Source of the DNA: Folioceros fuciformis
Lineage: Eukaryota > Anthocerotophyta > Anthocerotopsida > Anthocerotales
Assembly: GCA_049999805.1 (NCBI GenBank)
Contig: JBNGIO010005336.1
Location: 1-54,729, forward strand
Reading direction: 5' to 3'
Length of the DNA: 54,729 bases
Positions 8,894-18,245 of the stretch are shown piece by piece; positions within the stretch are counted from its first letter, which is position 1, and every line of letters begins with the position of its first letter. The position numbers were made by a program, and so were the translations under genes. The notes under the pieces were generated by a model. The model saw only the letters and a list, made by a program, of their open reading frames with translations. It did no database searches and was not told the DNA's origin.

Positions 8894-11800
8894 GTTGTGA
8901 TCAAGGCTCCGCCACGGCTGCCCCTATGGCGAGGGCGGCAGACAGTGTTGTGCAAGCTTGACTGCCCAGCTCATCAATTCCCCCTAGGCCTGCCTCATTT
9001 TTTCCCCCTCCTCCTTTCCCACCACCCATTTCCACCACCACCACCACCACTCCACATCATGTCATCAGGCTATAGCATCACATGTTCCAGTTCCACTACT
9101 TGCCTCCCTGACATGCTTCCTCCTGCTCTCCTGCTGCTGCTGTTGCTGTTCTTGTTGCCTAGCTGCCCGTAACTTCTTTCCTTCTTCTTCTTCTTGTTGT
9201 TGGAATCGCTGTGTGTCGGGCAGTTAACATTCCATGGAGCGTCACGGACTGCGGCAGTCAGCTGCCAGCCGTTCTTTAAAGCGGGGAACAACTCTTGCCA
9301 AGAGCAATGGACAGAGCAGGCCCGCCATGGCAGAAGGGGCAACAGTAGAGAGAACAAAAAGGCGGGCAGGGAGAGCGAGAGCGACAGGACAATGCTACAC
9401 TCCAACTGGTTCCCCCTTCCTTCCCTCTCCTAGAATAAGATGCACCCACTGCCCTCTGCATCACTCATCTCTTTCGCACGCACACAGACAGAGACACACA
9501 TACTCGATCACAACACACAAGGCACTGATGAAGGCACAGAGGCGTCGCGCCAGCGAAGGCACCCATGACAGCTCTGGAAGGTGTAACCAGAGCAGAAAAG
9601 GCTGCGAGCAAGGGCCGCCGCGAGCGACCACCTACCAAGACCAGCGTCAGCGTCCAAGAGGCGCTGCTGCTTCCCCCTCTGAGCCCGCGTCTGCATCTGC
9701 CGCTCCTGCTGCAGGCTTCCCTGTGGAGCCACCACCAGCCAGGCACGCAGGCGCAGGAGCAGGAGCAGGCTCATCAGGCCCAGGCTCTCAGGCCCATTCG
9801 CAGGCGCAGGCGCAGGCGCAGGCCAGGCTCGTCAGAGGGACCGCATTCCCATGATGGGCGACGCAGGGGCGGGCCACGGCCTTCCGTCCCACTATCCGGA
9901 CGGCCCGTCCGAGCTGCCGCGGCGAAACTGAGTTCCGCCGCAAGGTGTACGGCTCCGGATAACGGAACGCCATCGTCTTCCTCCCACGGGAGGAGTTCCC
10001 AGACCTCGGGGATCGGAATGCCACCCGCGCTTTAGGAGTCCTGCCACTTCCTGCCTTCTCATAAATAAATGGCAATCCGGACATGAATGAGCTCGCACCC
10101 GGAGGCCCGCGCCGTGTGGGCCTCTGCGTTGCCGTCCTTCGCTCGCTCAAATTTCGAAACCGCCCCAACGGCAACAAAAAAAGATACATACCCATGCACA
10201 CAGCCAGAGACAGCGGCTGTGTGGCCAGCCAACAGGAGCGAGGAAAAAGGTGGGCTGCCAGTGCCAGACCTCCCAAGCCCAAGCCCAAGCTCGGCCCGCC
10301 CCGGGTCCCCCCATTGACGTCCGTCCTGTCAGGGGGGCTGTGGCCGTCTAGTAAGCCCGGCGAAACCACGGCGGCGAAACCTCGACTCCCCAACACCCGC
10401 ATTATTTACACCGGTCGCGACCCCGGGCTGGGCCAGTTTGAACACCCTTCTTCTTCCATGTATATAATCATGTCGGCTGCGCGGCAGGACAGGGCTCATT
10501 TGGTGACACTAATCCCTCTTTGTACCTGTACCTGAGAAACAGAACCTGAACCTGTACCCGTGCACGTTAGCCACCCGGGAAGCCTCACGTGTAGGCCGTT
10601 CATTCACGCTTCCGTTACGTTAAGCAACTTAAGTATGTTTGTGGGTACAGGCCTAATGCAGCGCAAAAACTGTGAAGGAGCCACTGTGGATTCGGAGGCT
10701 GCGATAGATAGAGATACGAAGGGCAGCACAGGCAAACCACAAGCAGCAAACAGCTGCTATCCTAATCGAGGCTGTGGTTATGCGTGTACAATACGCAAGT
10801 TCGGGAAGGGAACAAACGGGACGCCCACAACTGAAGTCGATTGGACTGGACTGAACTGAATTGACGTGAAGGAAAGTGAAGTGGTGTGGAGACAAGCCTC
10901 CGCCTTGGCCTTTCCGACATGACAAGCCATGTGATTGCTTGCGGGAAAAGCGCAAGACGGCGGACGCCATTGGTTTTAGCTTTTGGCCTAAAAGCTTGCC
11001 GCAGTATACTACTCTTATTATATTACTAAACAACAGGAGGCAGACGCTTGAAACATGGACAAGAAGCATGTGAAGCGTATGAGTGTCGAGGATCCTGACT
11101 TAACGCCATCTCCTAGGTCCTCCAGGATGTCTCTTCCACATGGAGCCACCCAATGGCATGTCCTACTCTTCTGCTTTACGTGGCACTTGATCCATTGGGC
11201 ATATCCATCTGCGACCTTAGCCACTCCGACACACACACACACTGTGCCCCCTCCTGAACAGCTCAAAATACTGTACAGCGTGAACAGTGGATGTGTGTGT
11301 CCATCCATGCCAGTTCTCCCCGTTGCCTGCGTGTCGTTATGTTTCCGTATCCACCGGGTAAGCTTTGACTGGCCTTTCCCGCTACCCGCCCCTCCACCTT
11401 CGTGGGAGTTTAGCGGGCCCATGACATTGGGATTAAATACTTCTGAATCCTGTGTGGCAATAAATCTTCTCACACAAATGGCACTACACACTAAAAGCTG
11501 GATCGGCGAGGTGATAATCAAAGAGCTTGTTCTGTGTCATCATCCTGGAATCAAGAATCTTGAAAATTTGGTAGTAACGTAAGCATTGGCACCACATTCT
11601 TGGGAGGATAAGAGTTTGATGCCTAGACACAAACTATGGAGCCTAGAGTATTGGCGTTTTGAAGGAGAGGATCCTAGGCACAATCTTGTGAGGACACCAT
11701 TGAGGTGTCTCTAGGGTGTGCAATAAGATTGTGTGCATGTAGGAGTGCGGTGTCTTCAAAGAATACAAGCTGTAGATCGTGAAGAGGAGTCTGTATGCTA

Positions 11801-12145
11801 AAGGAGGAGGTGTTAAGGAGGAGACCAAGGGAAAAAAGCTAAGCTCAAACCACTTTCTCATTATTATATTATTTAGCCTTATCTTGTCTAAAGGAGACAA
11901 AGTTGATAAAAAATTGTACAATAAATTTGAAAATTTTGAATAACTAACGTCCTCAAAATTATAAACTTTGGGGCAATGTAAGTGGCGTGGAGAACCCACA
12001 AGTTTCGTAAGTTTCCTAAACCAACCAATAGAACATAACAACAAAAAGGAAGTTGAATAAGAGTAATGCAAATGGACAATTGCGCAATGTTATCATTCAA
12101 GGCAGGAGGCATGGAAATGCACAAATAAATCTAATGGACAGAATC
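8894..12145. other. Intergenic; simple repeats, no supported gene
   Basis: This probably contains the 5' part or promoter of the kinase gene. Visible features are a CCA microsatellite near 9024-9053, a TTC run near 9178-9195, a GCAGGC-type run near 9748-9830, and a CA run near 11231-11241. Several long frames in the GC-rich 9.2-10.5 kb part lack any domain or codon structure I recognise. Beyond 11.6 kb the DNA becomes AT-rich. Confidence 0.5.
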
Positions 12146-12823
12146 AACTATAGATGCCTAGAGGTGCCTCTGTCGACTTTGTTGAAAGACGAGAAGACAT
12201 TCGAGGGGATAGCCCAGTAGACATCCACGCGATGCCTCTGTCTTGGCAGGAGCTGAGAGATACCGTCTTGAATGTGCAGGACCTGTGGTTGGCCCTCCCA
12301 ACACATCACCAACCACAATCCTTGATGTTCAATTGGTCCAACCAACAACAGTAGAGTTTGGAAACATCGCTTACCACAATCCTTGATGTTCAATTGGTCC
12401 AACCAACAATAGCAGTGTTTGGGAGTTGGTAGGTTGGACAGGTTTTATATACCTTCAATATGGTTGTCATTTGTGCCGTCGTACAATATCCTCGCTAGAA
12501 CGATCCTATCCGACCACCACCCAATTAGCTTGCACTTAAAGCTTGTTCCAGCCTCTGGGCGTCAAAGGAAGCATATACAAAATTTTCAGATGAACACATC
12601 CTCACTGAAGGAAAAAGGTGTGTTTGAATATATCAAAGGAATCGAATGGGGGCAGAACCTACGGCGCTCAAACTAACAATAAAGCGACTAGGGATACAGC
12701 GGGCAAAAGAGCAACGCCAGAAAAAAAAGTTATTTATGAGAGAACTAAGCTGGTTACAAAAGGAAGGGCGAGGAACGGGACTTCACAAGCGCAGAAGAGA
12801 CCCGGAAACTATAGATGCCTAGA
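12146..12823 (+). mobile_element. Decayed LINE retrotransposon fragment (AP-endonuclease end) with flanking 17-bp direct repeats
   Basis: Read on the plus strand, 12419-12676 contains a frame with RLDRFYI followed by SDHHPISLHLKL. This is the C-terminal signature of LINE ORF2 AP-endonucleases (the SDHxP catalytic His box). About 100 bases upstream a second frame carries LQDLW- and FNWSN-like text that fits the preceding endonuclease segment, so it is one broken ORF2. A 39-base stretch is duplicated inside it (12311-12349 and 12373-12411). The 17-base sequence AACTATAGATGCCTAGA occurs exactly at 12146-12162 and 12807-12823, so it could be a target-site duplication. No reverse transcriptase and no poly(A) tail are seen between them. 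Confidence 0.6.
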
Positions 12824-13814
12824 AGAGCCAAGCCGTAGTAGGCCTAACTCAATCGCCGAAGCCGGCTCGAGGAGGTGGGGACAGGGGGTCTTAGTTTTAA
12901 CCTCGGCAAGCCTCCTTGGGCCACGGGAGCGGGCTTACGGAGGGGGGAGCCTCATGAGCCGTTGGTCGCGGGCCCGCGGCAAGCCTCCATGGGCCGAAGG
13001 GGGGCGGAGAGACCGTGGGAGGGAGCGAGGGGTGGGAAGGACAAGTAGGGAACCTCGACCACAGGAGTCCACGCCTGCATTGAAAGTAATGAGGCCACAT
13101 CTAAAGTCCTGGAAGCTTGCAATACCATAGTTCAAACTTGTTATTCCCTTTGTCTCGTGCAAGAGGGCAGGAATCGCTTGAACGACGTATGTGTGCCTTT
13201 ATGCTTATCAATGAGCCATCCACCTTGTCAAAGTTGATGTGCACTCTGCTCTGGCATTACGTAGGAAGTCCACACATCCTGCCTTTGGCCATAGGGCACC
13301 GGCATACTGGTGCCCTCGTCTACGCTCCATGAATGCTACCCTAGGGTATCATTTGCCACAACAATATCATTTGCAAGGAAAGCCCTAGGTGATGGTATGG
13401 AGACCTGGGTTGTTAGTTCATCCAATATCAAAGTCCAGCTAGGCATCTCAGGGATCAGCCAATCTCCTGATCACACGTTCAGACTGTAGATTTGTCAGAA
13501 GCTGCGAGTACAAAGGACATGACAGAACAGATTGAGCAAACCAAGAAAAGGGGGTAAGGCCATGGCCCTGTAATATTCGTTCCCAGGCTCGATTCTTACA
13601 CTTGGAACGGAACAAATTCCGAGATACAATTCCAACAAGCCCAAAGGGCTCTCTAACTCATGTCCTCTCATTTCTTTATCTTCTGGCCAGTGAGCCTCTA
13701 GAGCTCTGTACATCAGCAGGAGCCTTCCTGTTCTCCGGCTCAAAACACAACCTCTCATTTCCCCTGACAGCCCAAACCTAACGTTATATGAGGTGTCACA
13801 TAGGTGTATAGCTG
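12824..13814. other. Intergenic, no gene recognised
   Basis: A GC-rich stretch (12850-13060) is followed by average DNA leading to the 3' end of the minus-strand PPR gene. There are no domain-bearing frames on either strand. Confidence 0.55.
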
Positions 13815-16800
13815 TTAACGCTGTGGGAACCCTTGATCACGGACCACAAAAGTTCGAACTTGCTGCTCACACTCAATCCAGCTCGTGCCTTGTTTCTTCC
13901 GTGCACCTTCACTTTGTCTTATAACATGCACCTCCAGGGCGCGTTCCAAAAGACCGGCATCAGAGTAGATCTGTGACATTAACAGATATGAAGCAGCATG
14001 TGTCGGCTGCAGACGAACTGCAGAGTGAAAGGCTTTTTCACCTAGCCCTACATTGCCATGCTTCCGACAAGCACCGAGCAAAGATAAGCACATGGCCAGA
14101 TCAGGCTGCACTGGCATATTTGACAGCAAATCTAGTAATGGTGTAAAGCATCCTGCGCGGCCATACAAGTCTACCATGCTCACGTAGTGCTGAATGTCTG
14201 GAGTTAGTCCATGATCCCTGCTCATGGATGCGAAGTATTGAACGCCTTTGTCGACGAGCCCAGCATGGCTACAGGCAGAAATGAGTGAGAGAAATGTAAC
14301 TTGATCTGGCTTCAAACCCACCTCCTGCATTTTCTCGTAGCATTGGAGGGCCTCTGGACAGCACCCATGCTGCGCATATCCAGCAATCATGGCATTCCAA
14401 GTGACAATGTCTCTAGTGGGCAATCTTTCAAAAACTTTGCAGGCATCCTGTAAGCTCCCGCATTTTGCATACATGTCCACCAGGCTGCTGCCAACGACCA
14501 CGTCAGCCTCCAGTCCCGAGTCCTGAATCTGGGCATGGAGCTGCTCTCCTTTACGTAGAGTTCCAATACTGGCACAAGCTTTCAAGAGGGAAGTAAATGT
14601 AATGTGATCAGGAGGAGGACCCCCCTCCAGTTGCATCCTTGCATAAAGGGCAAGGGCTTCCTGACCAGGGCCATGTTGAGCATATCCTTGGATCATAACA
14701 TTCCAAGTCACTATGTCTTTGGTGGTCAGTCTCTCAAATACGCTCCGAGCATCCTCTAAGCTGCCACATTTGGCATACATGTCCATGAGACAGTTGCCAA
14801 TAACCGCATCCTTTTCTAATCCTTGACCTGTTATTTGGGAATGAAGCTCCTTACCCTGAGGCAAGGCTCCAACACTCCCACATGCTCTCAATAGGCAGGC
14901 AAGCACAATATGATCAGTTGGTGTGATGCCCTCCTCTTGCATCCTGTTGTACAGAGCGAGAGATTCTTCACCAACCCCATGTTCAGCATAGCCAGAGATC
15001 ATGGTAGTCCACGTTACCACATCTTTGATTGGCATCCTGTCAAACACCCTTCGAGCATCTTCTAAGCTCCCACACTTTGCATACATGTCCACAAGGCAGT
15101 TGCCAATGACAATATCATCTTGCAGACCGCTGCTCCGAATCTCGGTGTGAAGTTTCTTGCCCTCATACAAAGCTCCCAGGCTCGTGCATGCTTTCAGGAC
15201 GCAGACAAATGTGATATGATTGGCTTGTATGATGCCTTCCTGATGCATAACCGCGTAAAGACTAAGAGCTTCTTGACCAAGCTCATGCTGGGAATAACCT
15301 GCAAGCATAGCATTCCACGACACCACATCTTTGGTGGTTAGTCTATCAAATACACTTCGAGCAGTCTCCAGGCTTCCACACTTTGCATACATATCCACGA
15401 GAGAGTTCCCAGTGACCAAGTTAATCAATCCTTTGGACTCCATATCGAGATGGATCTGCTTTCCCTGGTGTAGATCTCCGATGCTGGCACATGCCTTTAA
15501 CAGGGCGGAAAGCGTGATAAGATCAGGTGGGGTGATGCCCTCCTCCTGCATCCTTGAATAGACGGCAAGAGCTTCCCTGCCCATGCCATGCTGGGCATAG
15601 CCTGTAATCATGGCATTCCAGGTCACCAAATCTTTTCTGGGAACACGGTCAAACACTGTGCGTGCATCCTCTAAGCTTCCACATTTTGCATACATGAACA
15701 CCAAGCTGTTGCAAATCACCACGTCACTGTCCAGTCCTCTTTCCTGAACTTGGAAGTGAAACTCCTTGCCCAGATGTAAAGCTCCAATGGTTGCGCACGC
15801 TTTCAGGAGGGCCACAAACGTGACCTGATTCGCTGGCATGGAGCACTCCTGTCGCATATTTGCATAAAGGCCAAGCGTTTCTTGAGCAAGCCCATGGTGC
15901 ACATATCCGGCCAGCATGGCATTCCACGTGACCACATCTTTCACTGTCAACTTGTCAAACACACTGCAAGCATCCTCTAGACTCCCACACTTGGCATACA
16001 TGTCCACCAGAGAGTTGCCAATTATACCATCAGCTTCCAGTCCTTGGCTCAGAATCTGGGAATGAATCTGCCTTCCTCGATGTAAAGAACTAACATTAGC
16101 GCATGCTTTTAGCAGGTAGGCAAATGCAATATGATCCACGGAAGCAAGGGCCTCCTGTTGCAGACTTTCATATAGAGTCAAAGCCTCTTGGCCAAGCCCG
16201 TGGTGAGCATACCCGGAAAGCATCACGTTCCATGACACCGCATCTCTCATTGGCAATGCATCAAACAGTCTGCGCGCATCTTCTAAGCCGCTACATTTTG
16301 CATACATATCAATGAGGCAGTTTCCAATGGTACAATCACTTTCCAGCCCTCGTTCCTGAATCTCAGCATGAAGTTTCTTTCCTTGATACAAGTCTCGAGC
16401 GTTTGAGCAAGCCTTCAGAAGACACACGTATGTCACACGGTTTGATGGAGAGGAAACGAACTGTTGCATAACTGTGTACAGCCTAAGGCACTCTTGCCCT
16501 AATCCGTGCTGAGCATACCCTCCAAGCATTGCATTCCACGTCACAACATCTTTGATGATCAACTTATCAAACACCCTGCGTGCATCCACCAGGCTTCCAC
16601 ATTTGGAGTACATGTCCACTAGACAACTACCAAGGACAATGTCAGCGTCCAATCCCATTTCCTGAATCCAGTGATGAAACTTTTTCCCTTGCTCCAGATC
16701 TCCAATGCCAGAGCAAGCTTTCAGAAGGCAGACGAGTGTGACTCGATCAACTGAAGTGATGTCCCTCTGTTGCATGATGGCGAAGAGATCTAAAGCATCT

Positions 16801-17540
16801 TGATAAAGCCCGTTCTTGGCATATGCTGCCATCATAGCATTCCACAGCACCACGTCCTTTACAGATAAGCTATCAAAAACTTTGCGAGCATCTCCCAAGC
16901 TGCCGCATTTGGTATACATGTCGACCAGACTGCTAGCAACGTATACATTGGGCTCACCCATGGTACCCAGAACATCAGCATGGACTTGTTTGCCGAATGC
17001 CAAATCTGTTGCATTTCCACATGCTTTGAGGACAGCAACAAAGATATACTTGTTTGGCTTGGCAGCCGACTGCTGCATCTGTCTAAAAAGCTGTAAAGCA
17101 AGTCCAGGCTGTCCGTGATCAGCATGAGCCAAAATGATGGAGGACCATACGAAAGTGTCTGGTGCAAGCAATTTGTTGAACACCTGCATTGCTTCCTGCA
17201 ACCTGCCATGCGACACATAGATACGAATGATGTCGTTGGCCAAAAACGCACTTGACTCATACCCACTCTTGCAAGTAAGAGCATGGACGCTCCTACCAAG
17301 ATCCAGATCGTTTTCCATCTTGCAGTCTTCAAGAACTCCATGCAAGAGCGATGAAGGAACATACGATCCTCTTTCCACCATGAGGCCCAACTGCTGAACA
17401 GCAACATAGTCCTGGCCATCATCACGTGATCCTCTCTGGTTCCCATCGCTTAGTTCCCTTTCCACCCCCCTGCACGATTGACGAATTTCAAGGCGGAAAA
17501 GCCAATTAGGCAAGCATGGCAACAAGAAAATTGGACCCAA
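13815..17540 (-). CDS. PLS-class PPR protein, E subclass, 1241 codons (PPR-1)
   Basis: This is one uninterrupted frame of ten P-L-S triplets, countable by the recurring S-type motif MYAKCGSLEDARRVF and the P-type WNAMIAGYAQHG. It ends with L2-S2 and an E domain (ACRKHGNVGLGE, then SYLLMSQIYSDAGLLERA, then GTSWIE). The protein stops about 20 residues after GTSWIE, so there is no DYW deaminase. Such E-class proteins recognise one organellar RNA site per PPR code and need a DYW partner supplied in trans for C-to-U editing. Target and organelle cannot be read here. The frame opens at 17540 with TTG. It stays open upstream to a TGA at about 17579 but has no ATG before codon 54. An upstream exon or an internal start is therefore required. 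It lies head to head with PPR-2 about 700 bases away. Part of its 5' end is copied at 22960-23560. Confidence 0.9.
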   Translation of the reverse strand: MGPIFLLPCLPNWLFRLEIRQSCRGVERELSDGNQRGSRDDGQDYVAVQQLGLMVERGSYVPSSLLHGVLEDCKMENDLDLGRSVHALTCKSGYESSAFLANDIIRIYVSHGRLQEAMQVFNKLLAPDTFVWSSIILAHADHGQPGLALQLFRQMQQSAAKPNKYIFVAVLKACGNATDLAFGKQVHADVLGTMGEPNVYVASSLVDMYTKCGSLGDARKVFDSLSVKDVVLWNAMMAAYAKNGLYQDALDLFAIMQQRDITSVDRVTLVCLLKACSGIGDLEQGKKFHHWIQEMGLDADIVLGSCLVDMYSKCGSLVDARRVFDKLIIKDVVTWNAMLGGYAQHGLGQECLRLYTVMQQFVSSPSNRVTYVCLLKACSNARDLYQGKKLHAEIQERGLESDCTIGNCLIDMYAKCSGLEDARRLFDALPMRDAVSWNVMLSGYAHHGLGQEALTLYESLQQEALASVDHIAFAYLLKACANVSSLHRGRQIHSQILSQGLEADGIIGNSLVDMYAKCGSLEDACSVFDKLTVKDVVTWNAMLAGYVHHGLAQETLGLYANMRQECSMPANQVTFVALLKACATIGALHLGKEFHFQVQERGLDSDVVICNSLVFMYAKCGSLEDARTVFDRVPRKDLVTWNAMITGYAQHGMGREALAVYSRMQEEGITPPDLITLSALLKACASIGDLHQGKQIHLDMESKGLINLVTGNSLVDMYAKCGSLETARSVFDRLTTKDVVSWNAMLAGYSQHELGQEALSLYAVMHQEGIIQANHITFVCVLKACTSLGALYEGKKLHTEIRSSGLQDDIVIGNCLVDMYAKCGSLEDARRVFDRMPIKDVVTWTTMISGYAEHGVGEESLALYNRMQEEGITPTDHIVLACLLRACGSVGALPQGKELHSQITGQGLEKDAVIGNCLMDMYAKCGSLEDARSVFERLTTKDIVTWNVMIQGYAQHGPGQEALALYARMQLEGGPPPDHITFTSLLKACASIGTLRKGEQLHAQIQDSGLEADVVVGSSLVDMYAKCGSLQDACKVFERLPTRDIVTWNAMIAGYAQHGCCPEALQCYEKMQEVGLKPDQVTFLSLISACSHAGLVDKGVQYFASMSRDHGLTPDIQHYVSMVDLYGRAGCFTPLLDLLSNMPVQPDLAMCLSLLGACRKHGNVGLGEKAFHSAVRLQPTHAASYLLMSQIYSDAGLLERALEVHVIRQSEGARKKQGTSWIECEQQVRTFVVRDQGFPQR

Positions 17541-18245
17541 CTTCTCACCCGTGTATTGCAGCGTCGTGCGTTCGTGTCAAATGATGTGCACGAGGACGTC
17601 CTTGATGCTCACGAAAATGGTTTGCTGTTTGCCTGAGCGATGACAAGAGCCCACACCGTAGCTTCCAAGTGCTGGGTCGACCTTGTATTTGGCGCAACAG
17701 GGTCAAATGTGAGGCGGTTCCACCAGCTCTTCTCGCGCTCATTTGAAGGGGACTTCATTTGCGGCTTCGCATTGAGGGACAGTCCCAGTACCACGCGATG
17801 ACCGGCGCTGGGGATCAGGTGGAAAACTGACGGGGCAAGCGCCATGGAAGCCGATGCTGTACAAAATTGCGTTTTTGATTTGAATCGAAGCTTGTTCCCC
17901 ACCCCCTGACAGTTGGTTTTCCTCCGCCCTTTCGTCATACCCATTGGAGCTCTCAGTTAGATAGTCAGGACTTGTGCCATGAGCTGGTACAGGGGAGATG
18001 CGTGGTCGGCTTGGTGGCAATTTGTTTGGGTGGCGCTCGGTTCCAGTCGAATTCGGTCCCCACGTCGAGAACTTGTGCAAGCACCAGTTGATTATCCTCG
18101 GGCGTACCGAACCAGAGCAGAGAACGCCCACTCCCACAGTTGATATCCCTGGGCGTACCGAAGCAGTGCAGAGAACGCCCACTCCCACAGGGACCGGAAC
18201 CCTCGAACTGTCTATGTCTACGAAGCTCCCAATTCCGAGCTGGCT
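17541..18245. promoter_or_regulatory. Shared divergent 5' region of PPR-1 and PPR-2
   Basis: This is the only DNA between two oppositely oriented PPR frames, so it must hold both promoters, 5' leaders and any first exons. Its PPR-1-proximal half (17541-17880) is repeated almost intact at 23245-23580. Its PPR-2-proximal part holds two tandem 51-52-base units (18088-18139 and 18140-18190) that share GGGCGTACCGAA and AGAACGCCCACTCCCACAG. I did not find a convincing TATA box. Confidence 0.45.

Noticed and set aside
7703-9172. 489-codon open frame on the plus strand
   Set aside because: It is the antisense of the receptor kinase in GC-rich DNA. It has no domain, and its composition mirrors the kinase codons.
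9070-9405. Signal-peptide-like minus-strand frame as first exon of the receptor kinase
   Set aside because: It has a good hydrophobic N-terminus and lies on the correct strand, but I found no donor that joins it in phase to the acceptor at 8853.
9234-10402. Several 150-200-codon frames in GC-rich DNA
   Set aside because: Overlapping frames on both strands, biased to Arg, Ala, Gly and Ser. None shows a domain, start context or splice pattern that favours it.
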